From assembly GCF_037038585.1 (NCBI RefSeq), contig NC_092523.1, positions 47,075,501 to 47,139,500 of the forward strand: a stretch of 64,000 bases of DNA, read 5' to 3'. The position numbers were made by a program, and so were the translations under genes. The notes under the pieces were generated by a model. That model did not search any database and was not told where the DNA came from. It saw only the letters and a program-made list of their open reading frames with translations. Source of the stretch: Patagioenas fasciata (taxonomy: Eukaryota > Chordata > Aves > Columbiformes > Columbidae). Shown here piece by piece: positions 27,420-37,744 of this stretch (within the stretch, counting starts at the first letter, position 1; each line of letters starts with the position of its first letter).

Positions 27420-27447
27420 TGTGTGTGTGCACACATACACACGCATG
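27420..27447. repeat. Alternating purine-pyrimidine run (Z-DNA-prone), with palindrome
   Basis: 28 bases alternate strictly between purine and pyrimidine (TG/CA/CG steps). They include the perfect 12-base palindrome TGTGTGCACACA. The run lies about 90 bases downstream of the MND1 exon 4 donor, inside intron 4. Confidence 0.85.
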
Positions 27448-27539
27448 AGAGAGCACGATATGAAAAAGAATGACAAGACGATAAAAGGAAAAAGCAAACC
27501 AATTCAGGTGAACAAGTACTTGCATTAAAATTGATTTAC

Positions 27540-27688
27540 CTGAGACTCCAGTTCTTCCAGTTTACGCTTCCTGGCATGAAGAGCTTTGCTTGGAAAAGCC
27601 CAGAAATAATTGGAAGTTCCAATTCTATCAGTGTCCACCATGCCATCATCAACTAAGCTTTGCAGAATCTCTTTTACTGACATTGAGG
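27540..27688 (-). CDS. MND1: MND1 exon 4 (winged-helix core)
   Basis: 149 bases, beginning with the last two bases of codon 43 and ending in phase 0; residues 44-92. It contains [17 protein letters not shown] and [18 protein letters not shown], the most recognisable MND1 signatures (recognition helix, beta wing and the aromatic YFWAFPS strand). It then enters the first coiled-coil segment (RKLEELESQ). The acceptor is TTATTAG and the donor GTAAAT. It is the longest MND1 exon in the window. Confidence 0.96.
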
Positions 27689-29410
27689 CTAATAAAAGCA
27701 AAAAATATCAAATTAGAACTGCATAACATCTAAACTATGGATATTAATACCATAAGCCATCATCTACAATCACCTCCAGGAATATTTTACTATAATGTCA
27801 GTTAGCTGGACAATTTCAACAGGACACCATGCTTGATGTTTACTTGAAGGAATGAATCCCTTCAAAATCAGCAACTTATACATAAAGGCTGCTATTCTAC
27901 ACAGTCTGCTACTAGGTATTTGTAAAATATCACTCTTGAGTATCATAAAACATAGACACAGATTGCAGTGCAATACCAGAACAAATTCATGAGAGGGTAG
28001 TTGAGAAGTTGTCTTGCAATCTTAAATTTAACATGGATTAACTTATAATTTCTTCATTAGGAAGGTAACCACATTTCACTTTGTAATGCTTATCAAAGCA
28101 TTTAACAGCAGCAGAGGCACTAAAGCCATCTGTCTACAGATTCAGGAGGGGCAAATTTTACTTTTTATTATATTCAGTTCCAATAAAGAAAGTAATCTCC
28201 AGTCAGAAGGATTCAAAACACTTTTGAACACAATTGCTCATTTTCTAGCAAATGTGTGGTATAATTCACCATTTAAAAAATGATACCTGTTCAACAAAGC
28301 AAAGTAGTTGTTATTCTCAGGTGCTGCAGATATAAAGACATAGAGTCAAATATAAAGTTTCCATAGGCTAGATGTTTTCTTTTTTTTCTTTTCAGAGTAA
28401 CTGTGGCTTGGGTTGTGTGGCTAAATGTCTTCATATTCAGAGGCAGGATGAATTTGGACTACTCGAAAGTGTTAATGGTTTTAGAAACTCTACACTCTGG
28501 ATTCTTAAATATGCAATTCCATTTCATGTATTTATTGTTTTGCATCCTCTTCCTGCAATTTGCAATTAATCATATGCATTGACAAGCCAATCAAGACAGC
28601 ATCACATCTCTTCAGAAGCCTATGAATGCCTCTGTTAGCTGCTGACATAACAGAAAACCACAGCTTTGCAAGATTCACACGTCTGTGGTTCTTTCAACAA
28701 GTTAATTTACTCTTTGTGTGCCACAAAGATACACTAGTCAAGGACAGTGGCAACTACACAAATGTTACGCTTCATCCCCATTTTGTCAGTCAACATAGAA
28801 GAAAGCAGAATGAGGAACATATAAAACAACAGCATAAGATCCAAGATCCAAGTATAAGGTCCAAATCCTCTTGGACCTAATCCTAAACCAAGGGATCTCA
28901 TCACAAAGGCTTTCATTGAAAAGACAAACCCCTTCCATTTGCAGCTGACCAGCCATTTTTTGGGGGGAAACTCAACAGAACTTTGACCATGGACTAGTAT
29001 TTTAACATATTTGAGACATTACAGACAGAAATTTGAATCCTCTGTTCACTACCTGAGTACACATAACAATTCCATAGACTGACAGTCACTGCAAGTTCGG
29101 CATCTCAGAGCCCAGGAAAAACCCCATCCTGTGCTGAAGTGGTTAACTTGGAGTCAGCTGTGGCATTTTAATAATCTCCCATTTTGGCCCTAACACCTAA
29201 GTGACAAACAACAGCAAACCAAGGTACGAGCACGTGTTAATATGACTTCCAATGCTACGGCCCTGCCATTGACCAGTCTCCCTTTCTAGTTATTTTTTCC
29301 ATTATAATTACAGTCAAAACTCTAAATTTGTAGCCTGAAAAATTTACACTGTATGACCTGCCCCAGAAATGATTAATGACTCAAGAGAAATAGCTTTTGT
29401 AAACACTTAC
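27689..29410 (-). other. MND1 intron 3
   Basis: 1.72 kb, phase 1. AT-rich and unique-looking. The only small structure noted is a perfect 8-base inverted repeat, AGGTCCAA / TTGGACCT with a 6-base loop, at 28857-28878. No coding or RNA gene is seen. Confidence 0.85.
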
Positions 29411-29468
29411 TAATCCCTTTTTCTTTTGGAGCAATCTTCTCTATATCCTTCAACTGGAACACGTCTTT
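29411..29468 (-). CDS. MND1: MND1 exon 3
   Basis: 58 bases, starting in phase 0 and ending after the first base of codon 43. It encodes residues 24-42, KDVFQLKDIEKIAPKEKGI, part of the N-terminal winged-helix (DNA-binding type) domain. The acceptor is TTGCACAG and the donor GTAAGTG. The split codon is completed by CC from exon 4 to give Thr. Confidence 0.95.
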
Positions 29469-30241
29469 CTGTGCAAAACATAAAAGACACTTTAGCTCCA
29501 AATGACAGCATCATCTAAGCCTGAGTGGTTTTTACACTAAATCAATGCCAACAAAAGCAAGTAGGAAATACATTGCATGTTTATATTTTGCTAGGGAAGT
29601 ATCCTTCAATAGAATTAGAACATTCTGAGAATTTTTTAAAAAATACTATTATTGTAACAAGCCCTGTTTTTTATTTGGTACTCTAAAGTCACCGTATTTT
29701 GCCTGAAGTTAGACTGTAAACCCCTTGAGGCAGAAAGAGCCAAGGTCAGACTGTCAGCACCAGATGCACCACATCACTCAAGTACTCAAATGTCATGATT
29801 TTTTTTTTTTTAATAGGTGAAACATTGTGAATTACACATCGCCAGTGTAACTGGAGTTCTGCTTTTGGATCTCCAGGTTTCTTCTCCACAGTGACTTCTT
29901 CCAGGTCTACTCCCATCTTTCCTTACACTCAGATTTCTTCCTTTTCCCACAAATGCCAGTGAAATAACTCATCTCTTGCTATTTCTCTCATGGTAACAGA
30001 TTCAAAATGAGAAGATTTGCATGGGGGGCACATGAAGCATTTAACACCACCTGTGCATCTTCATGCCTTAGCTCCACCCAAGGATGACCTGATCGGAAGC
30101 CACATAAATCAAGCCCTGTCCCTGTAAGTAATACATAGACACAGGACAGGATATACAGAGTTCATCTACATCTCCAGTTAAGCTCCTTTTAGGACCTGTT
30201 TTCCCACCAATGTAAATGCAGGACAATTACAGGTTACTTAC
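29469..30241 (-). other. MND1 intron 2
   Basis: 0.77 kb, phase 0. It holds a possible old LINE/SINE tail at about 29.7 kb and a T-run on the plus strand near 29800. Otherwise nothing is recognised. Confidence 0.85.
29704..29775 (+). repeat. Possible ancient amniote LINE/SINE 3' tail
   Basis: GTTAGACTGTAAACCCCTTGAGGCAGA resembles the '...AGACTGTAAGCTCTTTGGGGCAGG...' tail shared by old amniote L3/CR1-mobilised SINEs. The similarity fades after about 70 bases, so this is a weak call. Confidence 0.28.
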
Positions 30242-30307
30242 TGTTTCAAAAAATATCTCCATCATGCGAACTCTCTTCTCCTCAAAGCTCAGACCTTTTT
30301 TCTTAGA
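30242..30307 (-). CDS. MND1: MND1 exon 2
   Basis: 66 bases, 22 codons, phase 0 at both ends, residues 2-23. It encodes SKKKGLSFEEKR followed by VRMMEIFFET, the conserved N-terminus of MND1 leading into the winged-helix domain. The acceptor is TTCTAG and the donor GTAAGT. The acceptor's pyrimidine tract is an uninterrupted run of about 20 T (A on the plus strand, 30318-30337), about 10 bases from the exon. Confidence 0.95.
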
Positions 30308-30317
30308 CTAGAACAGG

Positions 30318-30337
30318 AAAAAAAAAAAAAAAAAAAC
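30318..30337. repeat. A homopolymer serving as T-tract of MND1 exon 2 acceptor
   Basis: 20 consecutive A on the plus strand equal 20 U in the MND1 transcript, followed by CCTGTTCTAG and exon 2. It therefore forms nearly the whole polypyrimidine tract of this acceptor. Confidence 0.9.
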
Positions 30338-31258
30338 CAAAACATTCAGCCATTTAAATAATTAACATCTGCTCAGAATTCAAATCTATTTACTACTGAG
30401 TTACATTTGCCATCCTTTAAAATAACTTACCACTAACCCCAGACTTTCAGATAACCTATTTATTCCCAAAGAATCATTACACTAAGCTAAATCACCTGTA
30501 ATCTATTGGAGCTATATTCTGAGTTTGGAGCCAACCTTTCACACAACCAAATCCAGCTCAAGCCTCAATGTTTCTCGGCATACCCAAACAATTCCTTGTT
30601 TTACCTTACTGAATTAAAAGTGCGTATACCAATTCTCAGCAACTCATCTAAATGTTTAATAGTCCTTAGAAAGATAAGAAGGAATATCTTGGGTTTGTCG
30701 TATTGAATTTTTTTTTAATCTTGTGATACAGAGACACTGGGGCGAGATGCAGGCCATTTAAGTTTTTTAAGGAAATAAAGTGCATTTTGAGGTACATCCT
30801 TCTTCAAGTTTCCTATCCAACTTTATAATTTCAAGGTCACATTTTAAAAACTGTGTTTCTCATATTTCCTTTCTCTGCAGTTGTGTGACCGAGCAGTAAA
30901 TAACATGGATTGCAAGAGAAGCAAAAGGCAGAAATGACCATTCACAAACTGCTAGCAGTAATACAAAACTGAGAAATATCCTCCTCTGATCACTTTCAGA
31001 GACACTATTTTGACATGCCCTTTGTAAAGTTCAGATCTAAAATATTTCACCAAAAATTGGGGTTTTATTAATAGTGTTTAGCGTAGTCCTCCACAACCCA
31101 AAAGCAGTGGCCATAAGGTGAATGAGGAACAAACTTTCCCCTGCCCAACTCCCTGCAGCGCCAGCTCCAAGAACCTGCGCTGCTGCGTGTGGCTACAGGC
31201 AAGTGAAAGGGGGAGAGCAAGAGCAAAATAGGATAGTGGCAGAAAAAGGGCTCCCTGG

Positions 31259-31279
31259 AAAAAAAAAAAAAAAAAAAAA
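31259..31279. repeat. A homopolymer, about 21 bases
   Basis: Uninterrupted A run in MND1 intron 1, about 250 bases left of the CpG island edge. Confidence 0.9.
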
Positions 31280-32115
31280 TTATTACCCTTGAGTCAATGG
31301 AAGTGGGGGGGTCTAATAACATGGTGCTTTGAGAAAGATGTGTGGCTTTCTTTCCAAGCCCTGACAGAAGGGCTTAACTGCTGCCTCTTTCTTAAGTAAA
31401 TCACACAGTAGGGCAGCATAAGATTATAAATGTGCATCAAGAGCAAAATAGCCAGATTGGTTTAGATTTCAAAAATGTTACTAATTCTCCCGTTGGTTTC
31501 CATCTCCTACCTCTTTGCCCGGTGTTCCACACCGAGCCCTTCAGTTTCGCGGTCACTCCCGCTGCTGAGGTGGCCACAGGTAGGGACGCCGCTCCAGGCC
31601 CTGGGGCTCCCCGGCCATTCCGGCAGCTCGCACCCGCCTCCGCCCGGTCACACAGGGGATCCGGCCCACCCGTGGGCCTCCGTGGGCACCGTGCCCCCCC
31701 TCAAGCTACAGCTGAATTCACGTTGCTCTCCAAGTCACCTGCCGCAGCCAGGCAAGTAAACGGCCTACGCCACGGTAACGCTGCATGGCCGGACCTGGCC
31801 CGGGGGTGCTCATGGGGAGGAGTTAGGCAGGGCGACCGGGACTCCCGCTGCTGCCGTGCGGGCGCTGGGGACACGGCCCCGGCGGCAGGCGGGCAGCTCC
31901 CGCCGCTCTCCCGCAGCAGCCGCAAGGGCGGAGGGCGGACGGGACCCGCAGCAACGGCGGCCCCGCCCTATTCCCACAGCCCCCACCGGCGCCCGCCCCG
32001 CCGCTCCCTCCGCAGCCTCATTGACCGCCCGGCCCGGGCACGGCACCGCGGCCCGGCTCACGTCTCTAGCGAGAGCAGGCGGAGGGCCGCCGGCTCCACC
32101 GCGGGCACCGCTTAC

Positions 32116-32118
32116 CAT
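32116..32118 (-). CDS. MND1: MND1 exon 1 coding part: start codon only
   Basis: The minus strand reads GCGAC-ATG-GTAAGC, so the initiator ATG is immediately followed by a good splice donor (GTAAGC). Exon 2 starts in phase 0 with TCT AAG, giving M-SKKKG, the expected MND1 N-terminus. No other upstream ATG with a donor produces this start. The remaining part of exon 1 is 5' UTR inside the CpG island to the right. Reading through the donor instead gives only a GC-rich frame without homology that I recognise. Confidence 0.82.
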
Positions 32119-32274
32119 GTCGCCAGCAGCGCAGAAGTTGATTTCGGCGCCACCGGGAGGGAAGAGGCTGCCGGGAGCCCGCCTGCGCAGCTCGCAGCGC
32201 CGCCTGCCGCCCGCCCCGCGGCCGCATCGGACCGGGCTGCGGGGCGCGTCTCCCCAGCGGAGGCGGCGGGGCCG

Positions 32275-32330
32275 GGCCGAGGGGCGGGAGCTGCGGGGGC
32301 CCGGCCGAGGGGCGGGAGCTGGGGGGGCCC
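32275..32330. repeat. 28-base tandem duplication carrying GC boxes
   Basis: Two adjacent 28-base units (32275-32302 and 32303-32330) differ at one base (C versus G at unit position 20). Each begins GGCCGAGGGGCGGGAGCTG, with a GGGCGGG box (Sp/KLF-type). The duplication lies about 160-215 bases upstream of the MND1 ATG. Confidence 0.9.
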
Positions 32331-32360
32331 GGCCTCCCGGCTGCTCGGAAGCAGACCCAT

Positions 32361-35300
32361 GCGGGTTGCGTGATAGAAGACGTTTAAGGAGGAAAATGAT
32401 GCGTGAAATTATATTCTGGGGGTTTTAATGCTTGATACCATCAACCAAGAAATAGATCCTTGCGATTTTATACACCAGTCTTGCTGCACCAGAAAGCAGA
32501 TTATCGCTTCTCTCTCATTTTATGTGTTATTTATAATACTGTGGTTGGCTGTTTTTTTTCTCTTAAACGCATATCATAGGCACTCATAGACAGGTGAAGC
32601 TAGGAAGCAAAACTCTGCTTTTGTCACCAGCTACCTATGTGTTGCACACGGTGCAAATGACAGAGAATGTGTTAAGATGTAGGATCAGTACTTAAGTTTT
32701 GCGTTTGGCATTTCCCAAGCTTTAGATCACAATTTTCTTGAGTTCTAATTTTGTCTTCACGTGTTTCTCAGTACCTACTTATTTTATATTTCCTGTAGAA
32801 AGCACGATGTTCTTGACATGCCCTTGCCACATCTTAAATATGTATTTGCCATATTATTGAAATTAATAAAAATGAGGAAAAAAAAATTAAATCCCACCAC
32901 TGTTGCTCTGATCATCGGGGGAAAAAACACTTGTTTCTGAATCTCTCTCAACACCAGTGTGTTTGACAATCTGCAGGGGACATGCTGTGTGCCTGCAGGC
33001 AGCTGTGCCTCCGAGATGAGGCCCTGGGCCTCTGTGCCAGCACTGTGGATTCTTTTTTCTCCACGGCCCAGCAGCAAAGGTAAAATATGAATAGATTAGC
33101 AGTGGTCTGCAATGATGCATATTGCACAAATAGCCCATGGTAGGAGCAACAGGACATGGAGAAGTAAAAGCATCTCTTGTCTGTGGAAGCACATCTGGTG
33201 TTGCTTGAAACAGTTGTTGCGATGACTGTTCTAGGGACTTTAATTACAGTTCATTTTAATTACTATATGTGCTGTAAATTATCCTCCTTCAGCTATACCA
33301 ATTCTGGAAAACTGCTTTGCAGTTTAACAGCAATGGGTTCATATCTGTCATACTAATTATAGGGTTTAAATTCAAGCAAATGAAAACACGCAAGCTGAAC
33401 TGTTCAGGCAGTCTCCAGGAATATTTTCCATCGTCTTTGCAAGGTGCCCCTTCTTCTGAAACATGAGGTTCTCTTCCATGCAGATCTGGCTGTGATCCTG
33501 TGTCTCGTTGTGCACACCGGTGTATTACTAATAATGAAATGCAAGTTAGGGAGGACATTATTAATACAAAGTTTAATATTCATACAAAACACAAAGCTGC
33601 TTCTATGCTTCCTTGTGCACCACATTTTCAGCTCACTCACCTGCGATGAAGTCTGTTGGCACACCTCCTCTTCTGCTGTGAGGGCTCATGTTCTGTCCCA
33701 CTGCTTTTCCCTTCCTTTGGCCAGCCCTCAAAGCCAGCATGTCCCCACGCTCCCTGTGACAGTTGCTTCCCTCCCATCACTGTGACCTTCTCTCCCAGGA
33801 TGTGGGCCCCTTCCTGAAATAAAACTGAGCTCTGCTCCTTTTTTTACTGCTGCCAGGCAGACGATTGTTACAGCACTTGCAATGCACCTGTTGCAGCGTG
33901 GGTTTTCTCCACCTGAGACATGAGCAGCAGAGTGGGTGTGGGAGCTGAAGGTGCTGCTGGGAGAAGAGGGAGAGGGAGGATGGGGTTTCAGAGGGACACT
34001 CAGTCTGAAGCGGGCTTGAGGCATGTACCTCAGGGCTTCTGTTCAGAACACTTGTGAGGCAGCGATGCTGCGGTGTCCCTGTTGCACCTGAAAGTAGACT
34101 GTCTGCAAACACCCAGCTCTCACCCCTGGATGGAACTGACGTGTGGTCAGAGCACCCACCTGGAGCCACAGCTGGAAGGTGTTCCTGGTTTCAGCAGTTG
34201 AATGTGATCACAGCAACCAAGCCAGCCCAGCACATCTGCCTCCAAAACATTAGGTCACACTCCTGGGTTATGGTGGGGCAGGTTTTCTCCACCCATGTCC
34301 CCTGGAGACATCCAGGTTCAGCTGTCCTGGGTGCACTGGCAGCCCTGAAACCCTTTCATGGCCAAATCTCTAGGCCTGATTTACTCTGTAATGAGAGGGT
34401 CCTTAACACCTCCCAAATTTTGCAGCACCAGATCAAAACTAACTAGTTTGAAAGAGCACTGGGTGGAAGAGTTCCCAAACACAGGGAGAACACACAGGAG
34501 CATCTCGTGCTCTGTCATGTGAGGGTAGTTTCCCATTACTGAGTAAAGTGGAATGAACAACCCCTAAAATACATAAAGGTCTGACATATTTAATAGACAT
34601 CAAAATGTCTAAATGTGGTATTTCATAAAACTGGTATTCGTACACTAAAAATAAGACAATGGATGGAAGTACTGTGGCAGGGTGATTCATAACTGTGCCT
34701 TTCTATTAGAAGATTGTTCTCCTTTCCCTGTGATTTTCTTTAGCTTTAGCAGTTTGGGCTGAAGTTCTTTATGCTAGGTGACTGTCCAAGATTTCAAAGT
34801 ACAGACAAAACACTTCTTTGCCATTCCTGGGGTAGAGAAAATACATTGCTTTGTCAGTGTTAAAATATGCTTAGACAAAATTAGATTTGTACCCTCCTTA
34901 ATTTGGCTCTTACAAATCTGTAATTGACTGACATTGATAAACTCTGCTTTGAAAGGACGCTAAAGCAGCAATGTCAGGAAGGCTGTGAAGTAGGAGAATG
35001 AAAATTGTCTGACCTACTTTAATTTTGTTCTTTTCATATATGTGCACCATAGTGCAGTCTTTAATTACATGAGCTATTTTTTCAGCAGAAGGAATTCAAT
35101 TCGAACAGCAGATCGATTTATTTCCAGAAGAGTAATAGCAAACCCTCTGAGTCCTGTGGCTACCTCCCACAATATCTGTATAACTGACAGCAAAAAGATG
35201 CTTCAGTAGAGCTTGAGGATGGAGGACAAGCAGAGCTCTAGGAGATGCTCACCCATGGGAGGTGATACCAACTCCTCTGCGGTCCAAGCAGTCTGTGGTG

Positions 35301-37369
35301 CGATGTGGCCAGGGATCAGGAAGCAGTATCATCCATGAGTATCCCACACAGGCCAGTCTCTACAGCATTTGCTGCCTCATTTCATCCTCAGATGAGGATC
35401 CTGCTGGACTGTAAGCAGATGTTCTCCCTACAAACATCTAACCTGGTGAGAAATGCTAGCTGGCCCTCCTCCAAAACTAAACTGCTTCCACAGCTTTGCT
35501 AGCAGAGCTGCTGAAGTAAGTGCTTGCCAACTCATTGAGGTGAGTAGCTTAAATACTAGTTTTTGGTAACTAGGCATTTCACTAAAAGAACGAGGGAGCA
35601 TTCATATGCCTCACTCAGCCAACAGATCTGAGGGACAGCAGCCTTCAACTGGAGGTAGTAATAAGTAGCATGGGGCAGGTATCTCTTTCACCAGCACATC
35701 TGGGGCCTGGGGAGAACATCTGTCCACAGAAATTACACTGTTCCAGTTCACCCAGATAAGCTTTGTCTGGTGCACATGAGGGAGCAGTCACATGAACTGT
35801 CAGCAAAACTATGGGGACAGTTAACTGCAGAGCTGGATATGAAACAGAACTTCAGCCTAAGGAACAATTAAACATTTTTGAGCATGCAATGACTCGTTAA
35901 GTGGTTATCACTCTAAAGAGAGAGATCCTGGTTAAACATGGGTGCCCAAAATACACACACCTTTAGTTATTTTGGCCTTACCCTCCCTGACACTGTTTCT
36001 CCTTGGTGATACTGGGCTCTGTATTCCGGATTACAGCACTTTCAAAAGTTCTTGCTGCCACATCTAAGTGGCACAGGGAGGCCAAAGAGGAAGTTGGCCT
36101 TTTCCTGGTAAAGGGCAGTGTTCGTCAGTTTAAACATCCTGTCTGTCTGATTTTGCTCACTGGTAGAGAGCCCCTGCTGTAAAAATCCAGGGGACAGAAA
36201 AAAATTTCTAGCCCACCAAGAGTCTCGCCTACTCAGCTCTGTGGTTTCAGGGTATCCTTGCTATTTCTTCTGTTCTTCATGGTCTGGTTTGTCTGGGAAA
36301 CAACAGGTGCTCCACAACTCCAAATGTCAAACCAACACTGCTCTGCTTTAAGCTGTGGGTCTTTTTTAGCTGGCAGCCAAATAAAGGCTCTTGTAAGCAC
36401 CTGAACTTCAGGGCAGGTAGACAGTATACTCCAGTACATTCAACACCAAGACTATTTCCTGGACACATATTCATCTCAAGACTGACAAAGAAAACCAAAA
36501 CCGATCCATTTGGTTATAGTAAGTTTGCCTTCAGGAGAAAAAAAGGCCTCAAAACATGGCTGCTGACATTCCCTATGACTTGCAAGAAAGAACAAAACAT
36601 GGATTCCTTTAGAGAGTTTGAGGGCAGGATCCATGAAGAAAGATGGCTGCTCTGTATTTCAAGTGTCTCATTTGTGAGTGTCCTGCCGCTGAGCAAACAC
36701 ACATCACCGAGGCTGTCCTCTCCAGTCCCCTCCAGTGAGATTGTTTCCAAGCCAGATGATGTGTCTGAAGATTCTATTTTACTTTGTGGGTGAATTCCTA
36801 ATCACACTGAGTTCTCAAAGGAGTCAGGTTTGGAGCAATCACCAGTGACCAAGAAGACATATGTACTATGTAAAATGAAAGTTAACATGAGCTGAAAATG
36901 TGTTCTTACAGGAAAGGAGTCAGAGTGAACTCCTGATGCAATTTTTCTGTTCTTTACAATAATTTATGCTTGATATTCTGCAGCAGACCCTTGAAAGGTT
37001 ATAGCACAGCATAGCTGAAACGTACTGTGTACTTCTGTGAAGCAAATGAAAGATTACAGCTCATAATCTTACTGCTGCCAATGAAAATGTTAGTTTTGAT
37101 GACTGAACTGAAGAAGGAAGGGAAAAGACAAGGAAGCTCCAATTCGTCACCTTCTTCCCAAGAAGGACCAAAGTCCCTCTTTCCCTCTGTGTCTACATAA
37201 AAGCTTAACACCCATGAAACAATCTGTTTTCTTGGCTTGTGACTTGCGGTGTCAGGGTTTCCTTTTTGGAATAAGAATACTCATCCTCCTGCATTATGGG
37301 GCTATTTTTAGGGACAGTGAGTATGAGACATGAAAAATAAATCCTCAACCATGAAAATAACAGAGGAAA
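32361..37369. other. Intergenic region between TRIM2 and MND1
   Basis: About 5 kb with no supported gene on either strand. A moderately GC-richer patch at about 33.65-34.4 kb has overlapping frames of up to 130 codons on both strands and a plus-strand AATAAA at about 33820. There is no recognisable protein, intron structure or promoter. The remainder is ordinary AT-rich sequence. The left border assumes the CpG island end, and the right border assumes the predicted TRIM2 poly(A) site. Confidence 0.6.
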
Positions 37370-37374
37370 CAAGC

Positions 37375-37386
37375 TTTATTTTTATT
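37375..37386 (-). terminator. Candidate distal poly(A) signal of TRIM2
   Basis: Two AATAAA hexamers sit side by side on the minus strand, with T-rich and GT-containing sequence within the next 50 bases. This fits a cleavage site near 37.35 kb. No transcript evidence can be read from DNA. Confidence 0.38.
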
Positions 37387-37701
37387 ATTTGAAATTTTTG
37401 TGCGTGGTAAAGGTACACATTTGACTCTGGTTTTCCTACATTTCCAAGACAGAGTAATTTTTTTTTAATCATCGGCTAAAGCATCAAGAATACCATGACA
37501 CACAGGAAGCTAAAACTATACACACACGCAAACACTTTGATGCGCATCTTTCATCCTTGACCTTAAAGAGACAAATTTTGTACTTAGCCTTATGGGGATT
37601 TAAAAATAAAAGGTGAGAGGAATATTTCATTATGAGTGTCAAGAGAGTGCAAGGCTTACATGTACACAAAACATATGAGATTGACTGGAATGTACAAAGA
37701 C

Positions 37702-37744
37702 TTTTTCTTTTTTTTTTTTTTTAAAAAAAAAAAAAGGAAAAAAG
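37702..37744. repeat. T-run/A-run inverted repeat
   Basis: Fifteen T (37708-37722) are followed directly by thirteen A (37723-37735), flanked by TTTTTC and GGAAAAAA. The block is self-complementary and could form a long A-U hairpin. It falls inside the predicted TRIM2 3' UTR, about 330 bases before the candidate poly(A) signal. Confidence 0.85.

Larger units (their letters stand above)
11299..27539 (-). other. MND1 intron 4
   Basis: 16.2 kb, the longest intron here, phase 0. It contains a CR1 3' end at about 11.6 kb, a short inverted CR1 piece at about 14.76 kb, a tRNA-derived SINE-like remnant at about 15.83 kb, several A-homopolymers (12537-12557, 14529-14548, 23169-23187) and an alternating purine-pyrimidine run next to the exon 4 donor. 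The rest is AT-rich sequence with chance frames (the largest, 178 codons at 14201-14737 minus, arises through a poly-A run). No nested gene is supported. Confidence 0.8.
30308..32115 (-). other. MND1 intron 1
   Basis: 1.81 kb, phase 0 directly after the ATG. The right third is inside the CpG island; the rest is AT-rich, with a 21-base A run at 31259-31279 and another 20-base A run abutting the exon 2 acceptor. Long frames in the GC-rich part (such as 313 codons at 31432-32373 plus) are low-complexity Ala/Arg/Pro/Gly and I do not call them genes. Confidence 0.82.
9418..32118 (-). other. MND1: MND1 gene, 5' part (exons 1-6, CDS partial)
   Basis: Gene-level entry for exons 32116-32118, 30242-30307, 29411-29468, 27540-27688, 11224-11298 and 9418-9532 on the minus strand. 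They join in one frame to 466 coding bases, 155 full codons plus one base. All internal junctions are AG/GT. The product is MND1, the meiotic protein that pairs with HOP2 (PSMC3IP) and stimulates DMC1/RAD51 strand exchange in the nucleus. Seen: a basic N-terminus (SKKKGLSFEEKR), a winged-helix-like region to about residue 80 with the motif [18 protein letters not shown], then a charged, heptad-like helical stretch from about residue 85. The family is about 205 residues, so roughly the last 50 are missing. I searched both strands of 1-9417 by eye for the conserved C-terminal exons and did not find them. The 5' UTR extends right of 32118 into the CpG island, end unknown. Confidence 0.93.
31540..32360. 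promoter_or_regulatory. CpG island / MND1 promoter and exon 1
   Basis: This is the only GC-rich, CpG-dense stretch in the window and it brackets the MND1 start codon at 32116-32118. Right of the ATG (the upstream side) are repeated GGGCGGG boxes at about 32281-32287 and 32309-32315, a TGCGCA word at 32184-32189 and a TTTCGGCGCC word at about 32143. No TATA box was seen at a suitable place. It looks like a TATA-less CpG promoter. The start site itself cannot be read from sequence. A divergent transcript to the right is possible but unsupported. TRIM2 ends about 5 kb away and is transcribed towards this island. Confidence 0.82.

Noticed and set aside
31432..32428. Long plus-strand frames (313 and 190 codons) across the CpG island
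   Set aside because: The composition is low-complexity Ala/Arg/Pro/Gly as expected of any stop-poor GC-rich DNA. Other frames and the opposite strand are equally open, and the region is the MND1 promoter/exon 1.
33728..34446. Overlapping frames up to 130 codons on both strands in the intergenic GC-richer patch, with a plus-strand AATAAA at about 33820
   Set aside because: Both strands are open to a similar degree, neither shows a protein motif, and there is no CpG promoter for a plus-strand gene ending here.
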